DNA of 64,000 nucleotides from Anniella stebbinsi (Eukaryota; Chordata; Lepidosauria; Squamata; Anniellidae): positions 33,980,001 to 34,044,000 of the forward strand of contig JARDYH010000004.1 of NCBI GenBank assembly GCA_029215795.1, read 5' to 3'. A program made the translations under genes and the position numbers. Every line of letters begins with the position of its first letter. The first letter of the stretch is position 1. A model generated the notes under the pieces. The model saw only the letters and a program-made list of their open reading frames with translations. It made no database searches and was not told the DNA's origin. Shown piece after piece: positions 57,204 to 64,000 of the stretch.

Positions 57204-58224
57204 ATTCTGCCTCGGGTAAACATGGGGCAGAGGGAAGGAAGAAATGGAAAAAAGGCTAGCGTCAAGCATTATGAGGAAAGCTGAAATTCAGAAGAGCTTT
57301 GGGCTCCAGTCATCAATTTAAGTTGAAGTACTCTGTACAAAAAAGTAAACATACCCAACTTATTGATGAACAATATGTCAATCAAGCTTTTGACGTAGCT
57401 TCTGGAAACAATTATCATGAGATGTTTTGACTTAAATGTCTTCTACCTCAAGCTCTACGGCAAATTCATGCTAGATTTAAAAATAAACCACAACCTGGCC
57501 CTATGCATATGTTTTGCTGCAGTGGTGCATGAAGACTTCAGATAACTATAGCAGCACCTTGAGAAAAGTAGAGCATACTCATTCCATGCTTCCAATCAGG
57601 ACCGTGCAGAGCTGGTAATATGCCCAGGCCAGATGGAAAGTGTGTGCATTTCAAACTGCTCATTAAGTATTTTTTAATTAGTGGCACTGATTCAGTGCTA
57701 AATACATATATGAATAGAGCGATTTATAAAAAAGGTTGCATTCTGGCACACTTCCTCTTTGCTTCACCACTGTCTTGTTTTTTCATTGTGACAAAACTAA
57801 TCTGAAAAAAAAAAATTAAGTAAAATATCTTAATCCCCCTTGACTCTCGTTTAGGCTTCTGTGCTGTTTCCGCAAGGCGGGGTCCTTGCTTCTCAATGGG
57901 CCACTTGGCTACAGAAGCAGTAGCATATGCTGGGGGGGGACCTCCTCATCGGAGTGCCCCCTCAAAATCGTGGGCCCCAGGCCAACTGCCCCCACTGCCC
58001 CCCCTCTGCCCTGCCCTGCTTCCAATTAGTTGCAATCTGATTATTCCAGGGTTGTTCTATTTTCTAACATGAAAGCTCATATACATGCTGCAAATTGCAC
58101 CCATGGATGGATGTCACATGTGACAAAGTACATATGCATTTCATTCTTCTTCCCTTATGGAACAGCCCAGTATGTCTAGGAGCCCAGCTAATCGGTTTTC
58201 ATGAGCGAAATTAATCCTACTGTT
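57204..58224. other. Unannotated intronic sequence
   Basis: A GC-rich C-run stretch (cccccactgccccccctctgcc) at about 57930-58020 may be a repeat end but was not assigned. No exon is supported. Confidence 0.4.
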
Positions 58225-58624
58225 TAGGGTGACCATATTTGGGAAACCAAAAATGAGGACATGCAGTGGGGGGGGGGGAGCATGGCAAGGGGGAATGTTG
58301 CACTTTCTGGAGGCCCCAGAAAGTATGCTTTCCCCTCCTCTGCTTGGAGAGAAAGCATGTCATCCCACCCCCGACCCCCCACGTTTCAATCAGAGCCTTT
58401 TCTATAATGTCCGGGAATGACACAGACATTATTGGAGCAGTGAGGGGGAGGAATGAAGCGCCTCCAGAAAGCACATCATTCCCCCCTGTCATGCTAATGG
58501 CAGTCTTAAAGGGGAAAGCATGTCATTCCAGAACATTATAGAAAATTACAGAAAATCCCCCGACACCCAGGATAGAACAAAAACCAGGACAAATCCGGGG
58601 AAATCCTGACAGTTGGTCACCCTA
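58225..58624. mobile_element. hAT-type non-autonomous element, exactly 400 bp, with 8-bp TSD
   Basis: The termini tagggtgaccatatttggg and cagttggtcaccctacorrespond as inverted ends, flanked by CTACTGTT on both sides (58217-58224 and 58625-58632). The first ten bases match family B termini but the interior differs (poly-G run near 58268, gagaaagcatgtcat, aggacaaatccgggg). It probably uses the same or a related transposase as family B. Non-coding. Confidence 0.7.
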
Positions 58625-59114
58625 CTACTGTTATATTTACCACTACTTCTTCAGAGACAACGCTCATTAATAATAGAGCAAGGGTGGCAATTATTGGTCC
58701 CTATAAAAACAGAAATGGAACCCTAATAGCATTAATGATTGCCCTTTGGTTTGTATATCCCTGGGGCCAGTTTTTGCCAAATATCTTCCAAAAGGATATG
58801 GAAACTACAACAGTCCGGAAACTACCAGTAAGTACCATCTGGTTGTTTCCCCCAGAAGAATTCAAGTCAATGCAGCTACAAGATCTGGTTTTAATATGGA
58901 AAAGTTGTTAACAATCAGGTGACTGAGAATCAAATATTAAGAAAGGTAGATGCTTGAAACAAATTACCTCTGTCTTGCATTTTTGTGTGGGAATTCCATA
59001 AAAAACAAAAACGGAAGGAATAATGAGAAACTTCTGTTTCATCTTTTTGCTTTCCCTCTCCCCTGTGTCCTACACACACATTTGCAGCCAAGTATGGATG
59101 CTGTCTGTGAACCT
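58625..59114. other. Unannotated intronic sequence
   Basis: No feature is recognised. The 75-residue frame at 58684-58911 (plus) has no known domain. Confidence 0.4.
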
Positions 59115-59470
59115 CCATTATTGTTATTTCAATTTCTGAGTTCTCTGATAGCCTAAGCTCTCAGGGCAACATGCATAATAAAAACAGGGACAATAAAACC
59201 AGTGATTAAAAAAAAAACATAAGAGAAAGAATTTAAGAGTTTAAAAGCAGCAACAGCAATAACGTAATATGATATCCAAACAAAGCACCTAAAATAGTGG
59301 AAAGAATTATTTTCAAATTTTTATTTAAAAATAAAACAAGCAGCAGCTACAATGTTTCAAAAGGCCTGAGAGAATAAAAAGTCAACAAAATAGTTTGGTA
59401 TGCTTTTCTAAACCTGGAAAAGAGGTGTTGCAAAAGAATCCTGATATTCCAACAGGGTGTGGAGTGATCC
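59115..59470 (-). mobile_element. LINE 3' tail remnant, antisense
   Basis: gatagcctaagctctcaggg, then caacatgcataataaaaaca, resembles the reversed tail hairpin. It is followed by AT-rich UTR-like DNA and aatcctgatattccaacagg. Very diverged. Confidence 0.35.
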
Positions 59471-59603
59471 ACAGTTGGGACTGGCATTTGTGTTTGACCT
59501 CAAAATAAAGCAGGCACACAAGTGCCAGTTCAATGATTTGTGTGTGGTGGCACTATCATGAGCTTATATGGAGGTTTATATGGAGGTATGGATGTTGGAC
59601 AAA

Positions 59604-59638
<35 letters not shown>

Positions 59639-60884
59639 TCTCACAAGTTTTTCTAGGCTCATACCTCCAGACTTCATTTTGGTTCTGGCTTCAGCATCCG
59701 ATTCGATCTGCAGTGTGTCTAGCCAGTTCATGTATTTTCTGGGAATTTTGTGGAGGGCTGGGCTTTGTTTTGTAAGGTTCTGTAATTTGCATAAAAGATG
59801 GCTGAATTTGTGCAAATCCCAACCAGTTTTGCATAATCTGTGCAAATTTGACCATAATTTGCACCAATTGCAGGACCTTCAAAAATGCACAAAAATGTTC
59901 CTGGAATGTGGAGAACAGCCCATATAACTCACTAACAAAGTGAGTTATATACACCACAGAATTCTATCAAGCCCAAAAAACCTCCGAGATTTTCCTGCGA
60001 TGGACATCATCTCCACCCATTTGCCCTCACACTTGCTCTTTTGCCAGAATGGCCAGCAAGGATTCTTCTGAAAATCTTAAGGGTCAGCAGAGGTCTTTAA
60101 TGTACTCTGTAGCAGTTTAGAGAAGGTAGAACCACATACTTTCTAAGAGAGCAATCTTGTGTTCTTGTGGTCCTGGGAGAGCATCCCAGGGACCATAGGA
60201 TAATTTGGAGTTCCCCTCCCAAAGCTGTAGACACTCTTTTGACCTCGGGAGGGGAACTCCGTAATCCAATCCCTCCACCCAACCCCTCACTAACACCAGG
60301 GTAAGAACCATGGTGCCTGCTTTCAAGGTCACAAAAAGTGGCCTTGGACATCTTCATGGAGGTTAAAAAGGGGGTGGGACAGAGGGCAAAGTGAGGAGAG
60401 TCTGGGAAGTGCAGTATCCTGCAGCCTTTCCATTGTGAGTCCCCACCTAAGTAAGGTAGATGGGCTCAGGGGTCTGTCAAGCTGAGGGTTTTTTTTAAAA
60501 AAAATTGGACAAACAGGATCCTCCTCCCATCCTGCTGGCAACAGCCCAGCAGGGCATAGGATTGTTTGAAGTCTCTGTCCTTGGAGGCTGTGATCCCCTT
60601 ACTGAGCTCTAAAGGGGGGAGTGGGATTGTGTCCTAAAAGGGGGTGGGACGCTTCTTGCACTAACTTTTATTCTTGGTATAATGATACTCATGATAATTT
60701 GTTACTAAAATGAAATAACCCATTTCCATTCTAGCATGCTTAAAGAAAAACACATTCTGGACGAAATATCCTTGCATTTTCTTGCCTTTCATGGTTGTGA
60801 TGTTCTACTGTTTAAAGATGTAAATATATTGCAAAAGTTATTATTATGAGATGCATTTAGTTATATGGCTTTAAAACTAAAGAT
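59471..60884. other. Intronic sequence with (GT)n and a hairpin
   Basis: (GT)n at 59606-59635. An inverted repeat at about 60198-60267 pairs ggagttcccctccc with gggaggggaactcc around a ~33-base loop. T/A runs are at 60488-60503. No exon is supported. Confidence 0.45.
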
Positions 60885-61408
60885 TATAACTAGTAAAGTG
60901 AATGACTAGGCCAGAGTATACTCACTGTTTGAAGTTGCAGGTCTAGGTAAATATGAAATGAGTGGTGAGTGCTAATTAGCTAGTTGTTTAGAGTGCCTGG
61001 ATTGGTGGGGTGTGTGAGAGTGGGAGGAGCTGGAGAATGAGTGAGATATATATGTGTCAGACAGAGGGTTGGGTTGAGGGGAGAGGGGAGAGGGGAGAGG
61101 GGAGAGGGGAGAGGGGAGAGGGGAGAGGGGAGAGGGGAGAGGGGAGAGGGGAGAGGGGAAAAACGAGAAACGAGAAAAACGAGAAACGAGAAACGAGAAA
61201 CGTGAGGTGTTTTATTGATTTAATAGTGTGAAAGGAAAAGTTTAGCTTTAAGAACAGTTTTAAACATATAAGCATTGTACTTGAAACCGCTACGCAAATG
61301 AACTGAAGAAACCAATAAGCTTACTGAGACGCAATACACTTATGTTAATAAATCTTGTGAATTTCATCCAACTGGTGTGGTCATTGAGGTTTACCTGAAG
61401 AAGGTACT
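60885..61408 (+). mobile_element. Possible LTR of a retroelement, boundaries uncertain
   Basis: Signals in order: a TATA-like atatatatg near 61046, the G-rich minisatellite 61078-61158, an AATAAA at about 61346, and soon after a segment tactggtggcagtgggaaca resembling the leader that follows some Gypsy-type LTRs. No paired LTR, TSD or gag/pol sequence was found. This is inference from signal order only. Confidence 0.3.
61078..61158 (+). repeat. (GGGGAGA)n minisatellite with a 7-bp (ACGAGAA)-type flank
   Basis: About 11-12 uninterrupted copies of a 7-base GGGGAGA unit. It is followed to ~61201 by a degenerate 7-base ACGAGAA-like array with some longer spacers. The G4 runs with 3-base AGA loops meet the usual G-quadruplex pattern on the plus strand. 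The frame across it is low-complexity Gly/Arg/Glu and is not a gene. Confidence 0.85.
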
Positions 61409-61834
61409 GGTGGCAGTGGGAACAATAGAAGCTTGTCTGAGGCCAAGTTGCTAGGCTGTAGAGCTGTGAGGCCTAATAGTAAAAGCTGGACAAGGGCAGC
61501 AGCAGCAAGAAGCTAAGATAAAGTGTCACAATGGTATTCATATTGATCTTATGTTTCCTGTCTATTTATACAAGGACTTTGAAGGATGAAAATTATCTAC
61601 ACTAGGGACTCAGGTGTTTTCATCCTACTGGAAGGCCAGTTAGGTTGTTGCAAGTGATCCAGACTTCAAAAAGCCCAGTTAACAACAGGAAATGCCAAAG
61701 CGACTTGTAAAAACAAGATCAACAACAAAACCCCACCAAAATCTAAAATTATAAGAATTCACACTGAAGAGTTAAAATTTCTGTGTCCTGCTCCAGATTT
61801 TTCTCAAGTTCTCCCAATTGTAGATTGTATAGCC
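61409..61834. other. Unannotated intronic sequence
   Basis: A (CAG/AGC)-like short run (gcagcagcagcaagaagc) is near 61497. No feature is otherwise recognised. Confidence 0.4.
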
Positions 61835-61925
61835 CAATCCCATGCATTCCTTTGCTTGATGGTAAGTCTTATTGAGGGTAGGACTTACTCCCAAGTAAGT
61901 GTGCAGCATGTATGATTGCACAGAA
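61835..61925 (+). repeat. Family G interspersed repeat
   Basis: caatcccatgcattcctttg, then ggtaagtcttattgagggta and ggacttactcccaagtaagt, ending tatgattgcac, shows the family G pattern with family C-like ends. Confidence 0.45.
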
Positions 61926-64000
61926 TCACAGAGCATGCTAATCATGTGAAGGGGTCAAATGTACAGAAGAGTATGAGCTTTAGCTCCAGTCCTGGAGATG
62001 CAGAGCTCCTTCTGGTCCAGCCCCCTCACCTATGCATTCACATGGAAGTTTCAAGCAGAGAAGGATTTGTGCATAGACCTCTACACATGAAGGCTTTCCT
62101 AGCTTTTGGATTCCAGATTTCACAGGTTTTCATGGTCGGGAAGCCCTACCCATGTCTATTCACCACAACAAGAGTTATTGATGCTGTTATATAGGTGCTA
62201 CCAGATTGCTGGAAGCTTATAGAAGCAGGGGATCCCAATGACCTGATCCTGCTGCTTCCTAACATCTCCCCGAGTCAGTCTTAAATTAGTTTTCCCTTTG
62301 CTGGCAGGTAGGTATCATTCTGGCTTCAAACTCTGACACTCTCCAGCTGCAGAGGGCCCATGCCATTTGTTCCTCTAAAGCCCACAGCTTCTGTGCTACT
62401 ACCATACACTCTCTTCATTTTTCTTGGCTTTGTTCCCTTTCCTCTCCTCTCAGCTTCTTGCTTTTCTCCTTTCCTATTTCCTGCTTCTGTCTCCCCACTT
62501 CCTATCGCTGTGCCTTTTGCTTCCCACCCACTCCACAGCCCAGTGTTGCCACCTACTGATATCATTTCCAGATGACAGTTGCTAGAATCGGATCAGCCAG
62601 CTTCTCCAACAGATGAGGGTGGGATAGGTGTCACATTGCATGGCAGCATGCGGCCATAGAGCAATGATTGGTGTCTGGGACGTGGCCTAAAAATGGGTGA
62701 GATTTTAAACCAATTTTACATAGTGTAAATTAACATAATGAGGCTCATTTTTCACTCCAAACTGTAGCGCATTTTAAATAACTAATCTTCAGTTTCTATT
62801 ACTTCTGAGTATTAATTACATGCTAGGCAAATTCATTTTTCTGAACCAGGTAATTATGAATCTTGTGGAAAGAAGCACAAATAAAGGGGATGGTGGGGGT
62901 GGGGTGTTGATTTTGGTGTGTAACCAGAATGCATGAGTTCTCCTGAAGACAAATGACATTGCCCTCTGCTGTAGCGAAATAAGCATTTTGTACAATATGT
63001 AAAATATTCCGCTCAAAAGCATTCCTAGCTTCCTGCTGCTCATCGCTGCTTGTCGGAATAAATGATGTTTCATCTGTTGCAGATCATATTGTTTACTTCT
63101 ACCAACCAGCTCCTGGTAGGAACATCCACTCACACTTCACAGACGCTTCCCTCCTGTAATCTCTGCTCAAGCACAAGTCATTCCTCCACATCTGAATAAA
63201 GGCAGAAAGGCTTGTGCAAAGAGCAGGTCTGTCTGCTTTTGAAGCCAAACATTCTTGGACCTGGGCAATTTGTCATTGCTTTTGCATCTACTGGTGGCAA
63301 CAGATACGGTGGGTGGAGCATGTGCTGGGTGAAGAACCTCAACAGAGACATTGTGCAAGAGAAGTCCTCACAGCTCCTGCTGCCACTGAGTTGCCACATT
63401 TTTCTGCTTTGGCTAAGGAGAACCTGGGTATGGGGTTATATATGGTGGTGGCAATGAAGGAACCACAACCATATATAGGGATATAAGAGGACCCTGGCAG
63501 AATCATAGCAAAGCTCCATCAAGTCTAGCATCTGTTGGACACCTTGGTGCTTCCAGGAAGCTGACCAGCAAGGCTTGAAAGAATCTAAAAAAAAAAACCT
63601 GGCTCCTGGGTTTCATGGGTGTGAACAGGTCCCTTGGTAGGGGCATAGCAGAACTGCCTTAGTCACTACTCAACACCACATACATTCCAGAGCAATGTTT
63701 TATTAATCTTCCCCACTTACTTCACTGAATAGGCAATGTCCATATTGATAATGGAATACAATTCTAACCTGAAAAGCAAATTCTTTGCTAGTTGGAATTC
63801 CTCCTTTGGTCTCTTAGGGGCCCGACAGGTAAGTCTGGAGATTCTTTCTCTAGGCCTTCTTTTGAGTTCAGAGCTAATTCTTTCTTTGATAGCTCCCCCT
63901 TCCCTTCCTGTTTCTCCTCTAGCAACCAGCAGCTCCTGAGTTCCCAGCACTTCCTTCCTCCTTTTCCTAAACTCGCAAGGGCTTCTTCTGAAACTATGGT
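61926..64000. other. Unannotated intronic sequence to window end
   Basis: Mixed sequence including pyrimidine-rich stretches (62400-62520 and 63880-63965). Several short frames on both strands lack known domains. Splice-like sites exist (for example caggtaagtctgg at 63828) but no flanking exon can be supported. Confidence 0.4.

Larger units (their letters stand above)
116..64000 (+). other. Presumed body of a very long first intron
   Basis: A consensus donor opens at 116. No convincing coding exon, meaning an ORF with splice sites and non-repetitive protein sequence, was found on the plus strand afterwards. All recognisable protein similarity is to LINE or Penelope proteins. The intron reading is inference from this absence. 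Short exons without a familiar motif could have been missed by eye. Confidence 0.35.

Noticed and set aside
61078..61201. A CRISPR array
   Set aside because: The units are 7 bp and contiguous without spacers, and the genome is eukaryotic.
61010..61231. A Gly/Arg/Glu-rich ORF
   Set aside because: It is simply the translation of the 7-bp minisatellite.
63828..63840. A splice donor (caggtaagt) marking a second exon
   Set aside because: No acceptor with a plausible coding segment precedes it. A donor consensus alone is common by chance.

Overview
The window looks like vertebrate nuclear DNA, most likely from a squamate reptile (lizard or snake). It is AT-rich with few CpGs. It is densely filled with repeats typical of such genomes: L2-clade and CR1-clade LINEs, an L1 3' end, a tRNA-derived SINE, a Penelope-like element, many short non-autonomous DNA transposons, and many (CA)n, (TAA)n and (CT)n tracts. 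There are no bacterial-type operons. The species assignment is inferred from repeat composition only.

One host gene is supported. Bases 1-115 are a CpG-rich promoter/5' UTR followed by a 28-bp first coding exon. It has a strong Kozak context (gccaccATGG), encodes nine residues beginning MEDDAEKAA, and ends at a consensus CAG|GTAAG donor. I do not recognise the gene. No further exon could be supported, so the remaining ~63.9 kb is best read as its first intron. Every long ORF in the rest is retrotransposon-derived or low-complexity.

Layout. 0.1-9 kb: several non-autonomous DNA transposons, including a near-perfect palindrome with an 8-bp target-site duplication (TSD), plus L2 3' ends. 10.4-14.8 kb: a CR1-like LINE, two opposed L2 fragments meeting at a (TTA)n/(TAA)n junction, a possible LTR, and a foldback transposon. 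20.7-23.8 kb: the most interesting locus, a 5'-truncated Penelope-like element (PLE). It has ~840-bp inverted arms, a GIY-YIG endonuclease remnant, a hammerhead-ribozyme-like motif in each arm and a 15-bp TSD. It sits inside a hAT-type element that has its own 8-bp TSD. 24-39 kb: scattered short elements, L2 tails and a CpG-rich short transposon near 33 kb. 39.8-42.8 kb: a 2.8-kb CR1 LINE, with endonuclease and reverse-transcriptase remnants, inserted antisense into an L2. 44-55 kb: L2 ends, a tRNA-derived SINE, the second foldback transposon and an L1 3' end abutting it. 55-64 kb: more hAT-type elements, one with a clean 8-bp TSD, and a G-rich 7-bp minisatellite inside a possible LTR.

There is no multi-gene pathway. 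The biology is nested transposition within a large intron. Family names for non-autonomous elements are inferred from termini and TSDs. The labels A-G are mine and only link copies within this window.
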